The notes under the pieces were generated by a model. That model did no database searches. It had not been told where the DNA came from and worked only from the letters and a program-made list of their open reading frames with translations. Source: Armillaria gallica (Eukaryota; Basidiomycota; Agaricomycetes; Agaricales; Physalacriaceae). Taken from it: a DNA stretch of 64,000 nt. Location of the stretch: positions 558,001-622,000 of the forward strand of contig JBANDB010000016.1 of NCBI GenBank assembly GCA_037576215.1, written 5' to 3'. This document shows positions 46,240 to 57,414 of this stretch, piece by piece (positions within the stretch are counted from its first letter, which is position 1; every line of letters begins with the position of its first letter). A program made the translations under genes and the position numbers.

Positions 46240-46790
46240 ATCATTTTCAGGACAATATAGGCGGTAGCGACTGGGCCATCGCATACTACTGCATGACTCT
46301 TAGCACAACGATTATCTACACCGCTCTAATCCTCTATCTCCTGCTCATGACCGAGGCTCCTAGCCGGCCCAAGACCAACTTATACACATACCGTCGGGTC
46401 ATAGCGATACTCATCGAGTATATGCTGCCTCGCTCGTCCTCCTCCTCGTGTATCTCGTACGCGACGATCTGATGGCGCTATATCCGCAAATGATACTTTC
46501 ATCTGTCACCGCAAGTTCATAGCTCCTTCTCCTTCTGTGCTTCCTGATATTGATGGCTTCAAGGGCATTGCTCCCATGCTCATTGTGGCTAGAGTTGCCT
46601 TGGGACAGGCGCGTCCAAAGGACCCACGACGGTCAGTGATGACACAGGGATCTTCAGTTCACTTACGTACAGCCCGTACTCCAGCACAAACTAGTCTGTT
46701 TAGATCAAGGAAAGACTGCATCAAATATCCCTACGGACGATACAGGCTACGATATACCGTAAACATTACAATCCTGGATTTCATTATTCC
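46240..46790 (+). pseudogene. 7-TM membrane protein relic, copy C (best preserved)
   Basis: Across frames the plus strand gives DWAIAYYCMTLSTTIIYTAL, then LTEAP-type loop, YRRVIAILIE, VYLVRDDLMALYPQMILSSV and GIAPMLIVARVALGQARPKD. This is the C-terminal half of the Agaricomycete 7-TM membrane protein family. Stops and shifts occur near 46410, 46470 and 46600. The flank CTTCAGTTCACTTACGTACA..CAAACTAGTCTGTTTAG is shared with the other relics. Confidence 0.55.
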
Positions 46791-46868
46791 GGTCGTCGTT
46801 GCATAAATTACTACAATTACGTTCTGTGTTCTTTTACTCCATATGCCCTCAAATCCTACATCAGATCG

Positions 46869-48488
46869 TTATCCCTTCATCCCATACGTGACAAACCCTT
46901 CATCACATAGATCCTTCCAACGCGTAGCCACATCCGGATCGCGCGGCGGTGTGACAAACGGTACTGACAGACGGAGTGTCTGCAATGCTGCATGGGTGGG
47001 CGTAGCATTCCTACGAGACTGCACCATATCAACGAACGAAGTCGCCAGATACGGTTCCTCATTCAAGAACCGGATAGCCAGCGAGGTGAGTCTGGGAACA
47101 GCATTGGGGATGATATTCGCGTTGAGGTAGAGAAGTAGTCTATCTTTGTGGATGTAGTGTGGATTTCCTTCGTTCTGATCTTCGGCAGCCGTCGACGAAT
47201 AGGCCACCGATAAACTGGAAATCGACGCTGTCGTGTCGAGAAGTTCAATTATATCATATTGGGGAATATGAATGGCGTCAATGGAGATGGACTTCAAGTT
47301 CGCTGGTGCCGAGCCGGGTGAAAAAAAAGGCATCCGAGTCCACTGGTGCGCGTACGTCATATTGAGCGACTCCAGGACAGGGAATGCTATATGCGACAGA
47401 AGATGCGTAATACATGCCTCTGGCGAGACAGGTGAATGAAAATCATCTTCAAATTCGTACACATGAAGTATACGAAGACGTTTGTGAGTATGTTCGTGGA
47501 TCAAAGGGAAACTATAAGTTTCATCGGGCCACAGCTTTTTCAATCGTAGGGAAGCGCTTTCCATTCGAGGGGCGAGTTTCAAAATATCGGCAAAGCTTGT
47601 CGTCCCTTCATCCCCAGCATACTCAGTTATCTGAGACCATGGAAGGCTTATCTGTTTGCTGCCTTCGTATGCTCCCTTTAGAGAGAAACTACGAAGTAGC
47701 GGAGCGTACTCGAAGGCATCGAATACGGGCTCTGCCAATCCCACGGGTAAGTCAGGAACGTCACCGATGAACTGGATGGAAAGACGATTCAAACGGTGAA
47801 GGGAGCCTCTGGCAGCGGAGAAGGTATGCAGCGAATGATAGGGAATGGATACCGAAAGATTGGTCCACCGTGGTGCACTCAAGAGAATTGGAGGAATGAG
47901 ATGACACGATGAAATATCCCTCATGCTATGTATGAAGAGGGTGATATCGTGTGTTGCAGACCGTAGAAGATATATCTGGAGGAGATACTGGCATGCCATT
48001 TCGTCGTGATACAGGTCAAAATCCAGTTTAATGGACGACCAAAGGCGAGATGTCGACAGCGCGATACTCCTCCAATCCCTGCAGACCTGCGACAGAATCA
48101 GCGGCGAAAAATGCCTACTCAACGTGTCTATCCCCTCCTCCTCGGTGGCCAAACTCGTCAAGAAGATTTCGCGCACGACATCCTCTGGAACCCTAAGGAT
48201 AGGGCGTTCGATTATCTTGTACAGCTCAACCGTGCGTCCGACGCGCCTTTCCTCATCCAAAAGGTCTTCAAGCGAAGCACGTGCTTGGACTATCCGTTCC
48301 TTCAGTCCAGCTAAAAACTCGTGGCCTTTGCCTATAGCACTCTCCAGCTGAACGTGCTCGGCTGGAAGAGGAGGGGTGTTTGATTTCAACAATTCATCCA
48401 TCCGCGACATTGATAGATCGGCAGCCTCGAATGACAAAGGAAGGTGGTCTTGTCCGTTGTAGCCACATTGCGGGCAGGAGGCAGACAT
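46869..48488 (-). CDS. F-box protein, intact copy
   Basis: 539 aa. It starts MSASCPQCGYNGQDHLPLSF. The helical segment LKERIVQARASLEDLLDEER is followed by the F-box-like motif ILRVPEDVVREIFLTSL and LSQVCRDWRSIALSTSRLWS. The C-terminal LRR-like half includes LPWSQITEYAGDEGTTSFAD. The upstream intron (GTAAAAC..AGTAG) ends directly at the ATG. It pairs with the copy at 37568 in both coding and upstream sequence, and belongs to the second module (DUF6699 to F-box). Confidence 0.85.
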   Translation of the reverse strand: MSASCPQCGYNGQDHLPLSFEAADLSMSRMDELLKSNTPPLPAEHVQLESAIGKGHEFLAGLKERIVQARASLEDLLDEERRVGRTVELYKIIERPILRVPEDVVREIFLTSLATEEEGIDTLSRHFSPLILSQVCRDWRSIALSTSRLWSSIKLDFDLYHDEMACQYLLQIYLLRSATHDITLFIHSMRDISSCHLIPPILLSAPRWTNLSVSIPYHSLHTFSAARGSLHRLNRLSIQFIGDVPDLPVGLAEPVFDAFEYAPLLRSFSLKGAYEGSKQISLPWSQITEYAGDEGTTSFADILKLAPRMESASLRLKKLWPDETYSFPLIHEHTHKRLRILHVYEFEDDFHSPVSPEACITHLLSHIAFPVLESLNMTYAHQWTRMPFFSPGSAPANLKSISIDAIHIPQYDIIELLDTTASISSLSVAYSSTAAEDQNEGNPHYIHKDRLLLYLNANIIPNAVPRLTSLAIRFLNEEPYLATSFVDMVQSRRNATPTHAALQTLRLSVPFVTPPRDPDVATRWKDLCDEGFVTYGMKG

Positions 48489-48641
48489 CTACTGTCATAA
48501 TCAGATGCGAGTAGCACGAGATACAAAGTTTTACTTTGGAGTCGAACGTTTCCTAGAGAGTGAGCGATGGTATTGAAAGATCGATGGCTTGTAGATGGAC
48601 CAGAGTGAGATTGTCCGTGGTAAATACCCTGCTTATCAAAG

Positions 48642-48662
48642 ATCTCTCAAGGGCCGGCTGTG
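48642..48662. promoter_or_regulatory. F-box upstream element
   Basis: ATCTCTCAAGGGCCGGCTGT lies about 160 bp upstream of the F-box start at 48488. It is nearly identical to the copy at 26945. Confidence 0.45.
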
Positions 48663-48793
48663 CAACGGTGAATTTTGTATACTTATACTAGATAGCACTC
48701 TGTTGACTGAAGCACTAAAATAGTCATCAATGGGGTAGTAATCTGGTGTACATTCATTCCTCTTTAGCCCCTAGATTGTACATGAGCCCGCGA

Positions 48794-50341
48794 CTACGAG
48801 TCCACCCCATACGTGACCAGGCCTTCATCGCACATATCCTTCCATCTTACATTTGCCTCATTATTGGCCGAGAGTAAGACAAAAGGCACAGACAACCGAA
48901 GAGTTTCCAGCGCCACGCGAGCGGGCGCAAGATACCTTCGAGACTGAACCATATCAACGAAAGAAGGGTCGAGGTACGGGTTCGTATTTATGAAACAGAA
49001 CTCCAGAGAGGTGAGGCAGGGAAGAAGACCAGGGTTGACATTCGCATTGAGCCCGAGAAGCAACCCATTGTTCTCATTCCCCTCGGGCACAGACCGGCAT
49101 GAAATCGATAACCTGGAAAGCGATGGTGTCGTTTTGAGAAGACCCAACAAATCAGCCTGCGCCTCGACAGGGATGGCGAACAATGCGTCGATACTGAGGG
49201 ATTTCAGGCTGACCGCTGTTGATCCGCATAGAGAACTGGGAATCCGGATGCGCGCATGCGCGTATGACATACTCAGAGACTCCAGCACAGGAAACTCCAC
49301 ATGTGAAAGAAATCTGACCATCCCTCCTTCGTCTGATTCGTCGATTTCGCGTAGATACAGTACACGAAGGCGCTGATGCGATGAATAAGCAGTCGGAAGT
49401 GTCACGTCGTCCTCCGAATCATTGTCACATTGCAAAGTGGCAGTGTCCATGTCCAGAGCCAGCTTAAAAATATCGAGGTATGTGCTGGTCCAATCGTGCG
49501 CAGTATACGTGGTAATCTGTGACCATGGCAGGTACATCTGTTTAACACCGTTGCATACGCCACTGATGGAAAAGCTACGAAGCAGCGGCGCATACTCGAA
49601 GGCGTCAAATTTTGGCTTGCTAAACGGTGCGCGCACCACAAAGATGTCATTGGTGTATTCCACATGAAGACGATTCAAGCGGTGAAGGCAGCCTCTGACC
49701 GCAGAGAATGTGTGCATCGAATTATGAGGAATGGACATAGAAACATCGGTCCACCGCGGGGCGCTCATGAGAAGGATAGGTATGAGATGACTCTGAAAAA
49801 TTTCCCTCTTGCTGTATACGGAGAGGGTGATGTCGTGCGTTGCGGATCGGAAGAGATACGTCTGAAGGAGATACTGGCGCGTCATTGAGTCGTGGCGGCT
49901 TGAATTAAAGTCCAGTCTTATGGTGGACCAGAGCCGAGACATTGATAACACAATTTTCCTCCATTCCCTGCAGACCTGTGAAAGAACGAAGGGCGCAAAC
50001 TTTGCATTCAATGAGTCCTTTCTTTCCCCGTCGGTCTCCCAAGACACCAATGAGATCTCGCGGACAATATCCTCTGGAATCCTGCGAATAGGGGAAACGA
50101 TTGTCTTGCATGATTCGATCATGTCTTGAACGCGCTTCTCCTCTTCCAAAAGTTCATCGAGTGCTGCCCGAGCATGGCTGACCCGTTCCTGCAGAGTGGC
50201 TAAGAACCCGCGGCCTTCACCAATAAAGCTCTCTAGCTGAAGACGCTCGGTCTTAAAAGGCGGGTCGTTTGATTTCCGCAGTTCCAACACACGCGAATCT
50301 GCTAGTTCAATGGAGCGAAACTGAAGAGGGTACCCTTGCAT
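48794..50341 (-). CDS. F-box protein without the N-terminal zinc knuckle
   Basis: 515 aa, starting MQGYPLQFRSIELADSRVLE. Aligned with the copy at 31526, the ATG is followed directly by the codons for QG-P, so about 10 codons carrying CPQCGY are deleted. The rest is complete: LQERVSHARAALDELLEEEK, F-box-like IRRIPEDIVREISLVSW, LSQVCREWRKIVLSMSRLWS, and LPWSQITTYTAHDWTSTYLD in the LRR-like half. The upstream intron (GTAGAC..CCTAG) again ends directly at the ATG. Loss of the knuckle, also seen at 24095 by transposon insertion, suggests it is dispensable or that both copies are drifting. Confidence 0.8.
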   Translation of the reverse strand: MQGYPLQFRSIELADSRVLELRKSNDPPFKTERLQLESFIGEGRGFLATLQERVSHARAALDELLEEEKRVQDMIESCKTIVSPIRRIPEDIVREISLVSWETDGERKDSLNAKFAPFVLSQVCREWRKIVLSMSRLWSTIRLDFNSSRHDSMTRQYLLQTYLFRSATHDITLSVYSKREIFQSHLIPILLMSAPRWTDVSMSIPHNSMHTFSAVRGCLHRLNRLHVEYTNDIFVVRAPFSKPKFDAFEYAPLLRSFSISGVCNGVKQMYLPWSQITTYTAHDWTSTYLDIFKLALDMDTATLQCDNDSEDDVTLPTAYSSHQRLRVLYLREIDESDEGGMVRFLSHVEFPVLESLSMSYAHARIRIPSSLCGSTAVSLKSLSIDALFAIPVEAQADLLGLLKTTPSLSRLSISCRSVPEGNENNGLLLGLNANVNPGLLPCLTSLEFCFINTNPYLDPSFVDMVQSRRYLAPARVALETLRLSVPFVLLSANNEANVRWKDMCDEGLVTYGVDS

Positions 50342-52205
50342 CTAGGATGTTGATTTCAGTTGATTTAGATAACCGGCTCAGAATAGCTCAGAAGTCTACC
50401 TTTTGAGCAGTTTCTCGACGACGCCTTGATTTTTTCCTGAAATATGGATGAAGGTGGTGGTGTAGTCTCAAGGATCCGTGCAGTTAGGGGTAGTTGTCAT
50501 GCGTCTTTTGTCTCTTAAGGGCCGGCCGCCCAGAACACCGCCGGTCTCAATTCGCTTCGTTTACTGCTGGAAGGATATGCACTGCGAGGTATATTGAAAA
50601 TATTGCGCTAAGAACTAGCCAGGATTGATTTTGAAACGTAAATCCTAGATCCATTGACGTCGTTCACGGCTTTGGCGAACCTGGTTTTGCTGTATACCGA
50701 GACAGCATTTGTTAGTGGTGCCCTCAGACGCATCTATATTCAGTTTAGCACTGTGGACGTTGCTATCGTCCATCCAGCAACTGTGAACGGACATCGTGTT
50801 TTGAGTACACGAGTTCGCAGCCTCGAACAAGTCGACCTCGTCTAGAGTACGAAGGATCCATACGCCCAGAGAGAGACTCGGGGAGTCATGATACCATGTG
50901 CGCCGAGAAGTTACAGTTTAAAACGAAACGGTGATGTTGGCATCGACGTAGCGGATGGAAGCAAAGTGCCGGTTTACCGGCCCGGACACCGTTCAACCTT
51001 CTCCAGTTACAGCCACCACCCCAACACACACTCGCCTTCGATTACAGTTTCCTGTCTCTATGGCATGGTCACGACCCTGCGAAGAAAAAATTATATCAGA
51101 TATCTCATAGTGTTCTAGCGCCCTTTAACCGACCGAGCACTTAACCAGAACGTGAACCGCCACGATCGCGACTCTGACATTGCTCTTTTTCCTCGCTATA
51201 TCCTCGATTTTCATTCTCGTTCTGTACTAGGTCTGTTCAAATCTGATGGGACCCTCTAGAACGCCGGACCCTCTCAGACCAGTGTCAGCATAAAAGAGGC
51301 CCGGATACCATTGCACCGCAGTGTATTGCGCATACACAAGCTATAAGAACCTACTTTCAATATTCTCCGCTAACGAAACGAATCACCCAAGCAGTAAGGC
51401 AAGTAGGCTGTTCCCTAATAATATGTATTCTACAATGAACATCACCTTTCAAAGGTTCGTGATAATGGTACGAAAGAAAGACCATATATTACCACTATCA
51501 ATCTGCAAACCTCGCAAGGTTTTCTGTGTTTCCGTTCTGATAGTCTAGGATACTGCATCTAGTTCTGTCTTTTGATGATTTGTCGCCTTCTCTTGGTCAA
51601 AGCGCAAACCGTGTTCTCTGTAACCTTTTAGAGAAAGGCAATACCATGCGATTCGGATACATAATTGCTCCCGTCAGCTTTCCTCTCCTTTATCTCCTTC
51701 TTCCAGTGACTAAATGACCGTTGGTACAGGTATAGTACCGGATGCTCCTAACGCCTGAAGCTGAGAGACGGGAAATTTTTATACATGTGACCAACATCTC
51801 TCTACGGAATATCTTTCCCACCAGCAGTCTTCATGTGAACGCGGGTATTATAAAGAGAATACACCTGTCAGAAGCCGATGGCGCCATCGGCGGGGAACTG
51901 ATGAAGCTCAATATAAACAAAGTACGGCTTTCATTCCCTGCCGACATGTATACTTGCATCTCATTGAGTTCACTAGCTCTTCTCATGCTCCTGGTGCGAG
52001 GATCTCAAACCGGGCGTACCTTGGTCCTTGTTATTGCATCGCACGGTGCTCTATTTCCTGTTTGTCCATCGAATTCATACGCGCCGGTCGGTGAGACTTC
52101 TAATGCGTGTATGAATGCAAAAAAGTTCGGCTACACTTCCTACTCCCCATTACTTTGAGACGTCTCATCGCCTTCCCTCCGAGAGTCTATACCTGGACCT
52201 CACTG
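50342..52205. other. No recognised gene
   Basis: The F-box upstream element occurs at 50510-50530 (CTCTTAAGGGCCGGCCG). Frames at 50888-51118 and 51742-52158 (138 codons, +, with a hydrophobic stretch CISLSSLALLMLLV) have no recognised family. The latter could be a small gene, but I cannot support it. Confidence 0.35.
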
Positions 52206-52290
52206 ACTTGTCAGAAAGCAAAGCCGCATGTAGCCGAGGCGGACTATTAGATTGAGGGAGGGCCGTGCCACGCTTTGCTTTCTGATAAGT
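52206..52290. repeat. 85-bp inverted-repeat hairpin
   Basis: The arm ACTTGTCAGAAAGCAAAGC (52206-52224) and the facing arm GCTTTGCTTTCTGATAAGT (52272-52290) pair with one mismatch around a 47-nt loop. It lies about 330 bp upstream of the fungalysin start. It could be a minimal MITE or a structured RNA; no target duplication is evident. Confidence 0.55.
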
Positions 52291-52550
52291 GGGTAAGTGA
52301 TTTCCTTAACAGGATTTCCGATACGTCTTCGGATATGTGATCATCATAAATTCAATGATTTGTGTTGAGAGCATCAATGTTCCTGGAGTCATCAAAAAAA
52401 TGACGACTCCCGATGCCACCGTGCGAGTTTCTCCGACTTCATTTTTCCTGACTACTAGACTGCGCTAATACTCCGTGTGCCTCGACAGACTCGCCAATTC
52501 ACCGTTGACCTTGAGGCTTATTCCCTTTCGCGCAAGGGGAGAATGTCTAG

Positions 52551-52560
52551 CTATATAAAC
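52551..52560 (+). promoter_or_regulatory. TATA box of the fungalysin gene
   Basis: CTATATAAAC lies about 60 bp upstream of the ATG at 52618 and is followed by a pyrimidine-rich leader. This fits a strongly expressed secreted enzyme. Confidence 0.5.
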
Positions 52561-54067
52561 CGCTTCAGGATCTCTTATTCTACTCACAAGAAACATCCTC
52601 GTCTTTCTTAACTAACCATGCGCGTCTTTGGAAAAGAACTGTTATCCTCTGTGCTTCTTGCGGTCTTCCTCGCCAAGGCCACATATGCTACACCATGGCC
52701 ATCCCCTTCGAGATACTCCACCCACCACCGTAGGACCGTTGGACGCGACTTGACGATCGATACCTACCATCCAAAGTCGACCTTCAAGGTAATAGATTAC
52801 TGATATCCTGCTGCTCATCATCTCGTCTCATTCTTTGCAGACTTATGATGGAGGGAAAGCGATCTCGTCTTTTACTAGCGACCACCTGGATACAGCCGCA
52901 GTCTCCTTCATCGCGTCGGAACTGAACGTTGATCCCTCTGCCGTCATGTACAACTCTGGCCATACTTCTGAGAATGGTATGAGTTACGCGTATGCGAAGC
53001 AGTATCATGTACGTCTTTCGTCTCATTGCCATGGCTAATAACTACGGTCTTAACGTCCCTTGCTCAGGACGGTGTTCCATTTGTGAATGCTGTTGCCAAC
53101 GTTGCCTTCAAGAATGGCAATGCTGTATCGCTCGGGTCGTCATTCGTAGATACATGTAAGTGATATCTTGCACCTATGCCCCTCCTTCGTATTAAGGATA
53201 TTATGTAGCGAACATCGCTTCCTCCCAGCCGTCCATAGAGCTAGATTCGATCATCAGCAAAGTGGAGGATGCGTTAAATGCCACCTACAGCGGCATCAAC
53301 TCCCTCGAATATCTGGCTCTCGAAGACGGATCGGTGGCGCTTGCCCACGTAGTCCAAGTCCTGAACGCTGACACCAATACTGCCTATGAAGCTTTTGTCG
53401 ACGCCCATTCAGGAGATATAATTGGAATCACCGATTTTTCTGCCCAGGCTACGGTAAGTTCTGATTTCTCCTCCCTTTCACGTCTTTCTAAATCGGCCTA
53501 GTATACGGTCGTACCAATAAACAGGGCATCTGTCGCAAATGGCGAGCAAACTCTTGTCAACCCTGAGGACTCAAAATCTTCTCCTCAAGGCTGGGTACAG
53601 AATGGAGAAACCGCGTAAGTATATATATATGTTCGCATGGTACTACAGCCTCCTGATATTTCGCAGTGGAAACAATGTGATCGCCTACCAGGGAGTTTTG
53701 CTTACCACAACTAAGCAGTCCTCGAACAACACGTTCAACTACCCATACAATACAGGCGTGGGCCCTCTAATCGGCGGAAACATCGATGCTGCTCGCACCA
53801 ACGCCTTCTACATCGCCAACAAATTCCATGACGTTGCATACAAGTACGGGTGGACCGAGGCTACTTATAATTACCAGCAGGACAATTTTGGTAAAGGAGG
53901 AAAGAGCGGGGACCGCTTGCAGTTGTCTGTACAAGATGTTGGTGAGCTCAACAATGGGAGGTTTGTTGCCCTTCCCGAGTAGGCTGTTCACTGTTGAATC
54001 TGCGCTGTATCGTGAGCTGATATACAGATTTTTTTCAGTGGTCAGTACAAGTGGATTTACTGGACTT

Positions 54068-54260
54068 TACCAAGTGTACACCAGTGTACACCGATGTAAA
54101 CCGGTTTAAACGGATGTACATCCGTGTGGAGCCGTGTACAGCCATGTACAGCCGTGTACACCGATGAAATCCCCTGCAAACCCGGGTGCGCCACACGGAG
54201 ACGTTCTGCCCTAGTGATTATGCGATCGTGTAGAGCCGTGTCAACATCGTGACAAACCTG
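54068..54260 (+). repeat. Left subterminal GTGTACA repeats
   Basis: At least eight imperfect units (GTGTACACC, ATGTAAACC, ATGTACATC, GTGTACAGC, ATGTACAGC, GTGTACACC) are spaced about 10 bp apart. A mirrored set lies at 62050-62310. Such arrays usually bind transposase. Confidence 0.7.
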
Positions 54261-56865
54261 TCAGTTCTACACGCGTCTACACTGAACTACACGCTCACCG
54301 CCCCCGACGAATTACACGCAACCACATGCATTTTCATGCGCCCGTCACAGCATCTGTCACAACTGTTTCTCGGCAAGCGTCTCCGGATTTGGATTGCCTA
54401 CTTTCAGTGGGTATTGGATCTCCGACCTCTAAAGGTGATTACATCCAGCTCTTGCTGAGTGCCTTGACAAGCTTGAAGCATATAGGACCTAAGATCTTAG
54501 AGGACGAGAGCAACTTGAAGGTCGGAGAAGAGGCACGTCAGCGGCCCGACCCTCCGGTTGTGGACTCCTTGCTTCCTACCACCATCATGGACGCGACTTC
54601 TCCCCTTTCTGGGACTGACCTCCTCCCTCTACCCTCTTATTTCGATAATCAAGCGAGATTGCTGTATATCGCGCGTGTCTATGGGTTACATTTGTATGCC
54701 TCAAATAGTGGATGAAAGAGCGTGAAAAGATCGATTGGATATTCGGCATCAGGTGCGTTCTTTCGTAGAACACCATGTCGTGGAAGCTGACTGTTTTCTT
54801 CTACAGAGGCTTCGTTGGTCACTACTAGCAAGACGACTTCTATATGCTCGACGCTGCCTACCGTCATCTATCCACTTCTCTTCACTCAAATCGAGGACGC
54901 CGTGCTTGGGCAACAAATTTGTGAGGGTACACAAGAAAGCGAAGGAAACCACGACTAGACGACTGTGTTCTTTCCTGACGATGTAGTCTTCATTGGTGGT
55001 GGTCTGCACACTGATTGTATGCAGTTAGTATGCGGGAACGCTGAAACGTTGAATGGGCTTCTTCGGTGCGGATTTTTTTCGCCGCCATAAAATTGCCTTG
55101 AGCTCTGATGGCTATTCTTAGGAAAGATAACATTATAAACAAGTGGTCAAAACGGTCAAATGCTATCACCGGCTTTCACTCATATCCCAAATTTATGACG
55201 TCCAGGAAGGTCCACATCTATCCTCTGTGATTCCATAAGGTACGTTCCCACAATTTCTAGCTTAGACTGAGGTGCTGATACGCTTTATTGTAGGAGATGC
55301 TGCCATTTCATCACAGTATCTTCGGGTAGTCGGCCAACCCTGACGTCCTCCCACAGAGCTTGCTGATTACGAGTCTACGACAACGTCCTTCAGGTGAACA
55401 GACCACGTCCCCTGCTACCATCCGTAACCGGCAAACTCAAGCTCAGCTCTTTGTTTACAGAAACATGGATACTTTCGAAGAAGATACCGCACTGAAGCGC
55501 CATCGTCAGTTCGCATTCTTGCTTGATGGAAATTTGTGTACCCCCGTCTTGTCTATCTTGTTCGTGCTGATGAGGTCCATTGCAGGTCAGATAACTACAG
55601 GCCGTTTCATGGCACCCATGAACGACTTCTAATTCGCCTTCGTTGACGGGGAGCTGCCAAGTTGAGAAGGAATCAAGGTTGCCGTTGAGAGCCAAGTTAG
55701 CTTCAAGGAATGGTCTAATTTGGAACCAGGTGTTGTAACATGGTAGTGGGCCCCGTGGAACTGTTTGGAACGTATGGTGCGCACCTCTAGCTACACAGAA
55801 AGTTGGATCTGGCACTGACGGCTACGGTAGGATTTGGCTCGACGTTTCGTACGTAAAATACAGGGTTCGGCAACGACTAGAAGATACACTACGGTTTTCA
55901 AGCTTTAACTTCCATGGGAGAAACATGGATACTTTTTGCCTTGGTACGTGATTACAGTATTCATACAGGTCTCCGTTTCACCATCCTCTAGTAGCGCCTA
56001 AACTCAAGACGGCTGGCAAATACCCATCAGATGACACCCCAAGAGTGCAAAACTCGACGTCGGAAAAGTAATAGTGACAACGTGACTGGCCAAGGTCCGT
56101 TCTGGAGCTTCGTTATTGGACCAGACTTATCCTCTGCAGCAGCTAGACTCTCGTCATGTTGCATCGCCGATATACTTGTGGAGGATCCACCACATAGCAG
56201 CAGTCAACGGCATCGAAGTCATGAATCCTCTTGTTCCCAAGGAACATAGGTCTTTACGCATCACAGAATACGTTCGATGATCAGTGGATCAGGAAGGTGC
56301 ACAGAGCAGGCATTTTAGAGGCAGAGGATGAATACTACACCATTTCTTCGAGGTCTCCAGCTCGTGAGTGCCTGTCTTCACTATTGTGTTTGTTTTTTTC
56401 TTACCTGGTTAATCTTGCAGCTGGTCGCTTCACTGTTGTATTGGACTATATACCATCCACCGTCACACTTCTGGATGACCTTCCGATTCTAATCGGACCT
56501 TATCAACTATGTCTCAGATCTCTGTGTTACCCTCGTCGACGGTCGAGCACTTGTCCATCACAGACCGCAATGTCGCGTCGCATAGCAGAGGCCAGTCCCC
56601 TGGACAACTTGGATAATCTTTTCCCTCAACACAGTGTCCGTGCTTGATCCGCTCTCCGTCATCCGTCGAGTCCCATCCTAAAGCAACTACCTTCTCGTCC
56701 TTCGGTTTTCATTGTTGTGAAGCTGCAAGCTTCAGCGTGGTCTAGCTGAGGCGAAAGTCACCAGCAGGTATTGCGTGCGAGCAATAGTATCCGTCGAGAA
56801 GGCGATATTGCGAGATATCCAAGACTCCGAAACAATGATCCACAGACGTTGACGGTTCGTCAGAG

Positions 56866-57414
56866 GTGTACAATTGGTCAAGACCCTGGTCCGAGGGTCG
56901 GCGTAATCATGACAACAGTCGCCTCACTGTGCTGCACGTTTTGATCCAATCCTCATATCTTGCCTTCGGCGAGAGCTGGCTAGGTAGCAGTGACGAATGC
57001 GAGGTCCGCGCTCCTGCTATCTCTCTCCTCAAGGATCACCAAAACGAAACCTCCGGCATCCTAACGATGATTCTCCTACGGACAAGCGAGCAATCATCCA
57101 AATTTTGGCTGACTTGGTTTGGGAAGAGCGAGGGTGACTTTGTTTGTAGTTTCTGGGATCCGGTGTCTACAGAGACTGTTTCTAGTGTGGCCAAGGTGAT
57201 GGCTCTGGGGACGGTGCTTGCGATTAAGATCCGAGACAACGACGCAGGTAATTTCTCGCTCTCGAATCCTTCTCGCAAGGTCGCTGCCTCATTAACCGTG
57301 ATTGACTACTTGTCTAGGTATATTTTGTCCTCCACTAGTGCAATGAATTTCCTAAGTAATCGATCTAGTTTCATGTTATTTGTGCAGAAACGCGATTATA
57401 TTCATATCCTATGA
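56866..57414 (+). CDS. Unidentified coding-like frame inside the transposon
   Basis: A 182-codon frame contains EVRAPAISLLKDHQNETSGI, FWLTWFGKSEGDFVCSFWDP and MALGTVLAIKIRDNDAGNFS. The text has coding character, and a possible GTATAT donor follows YLSR (about 57317). Further text (57420-57650: ISLKLTGSLVQIDISYHGPG) may continue it after an intron. No domain was recognised. It could be a diverged transposase part or captured host sequence. Confidence 0.3.
   Translation: MYNWSRPWSEGRRNHDNSRLTVLHVLIQSSYLAFGESWLGSSDECEVRAPAISLLKDHQNETSGILTMILLRTSEQSSKFWLTWFGKSEGDFVCSFWDPVSTETVSSVAKVMALGTVLAIKIRDNDAGNFSLSNPSRKVAASLTVIDYLSRYILSSTSAMNFLSNRSSFMLFVQKRDYIHIL

Noticed and set aside
51742..52158. Possible 138-aa membrane protein
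   Set aside because: It has one hydrophobic stretch but no paralog, splice support or family; left unannotated.
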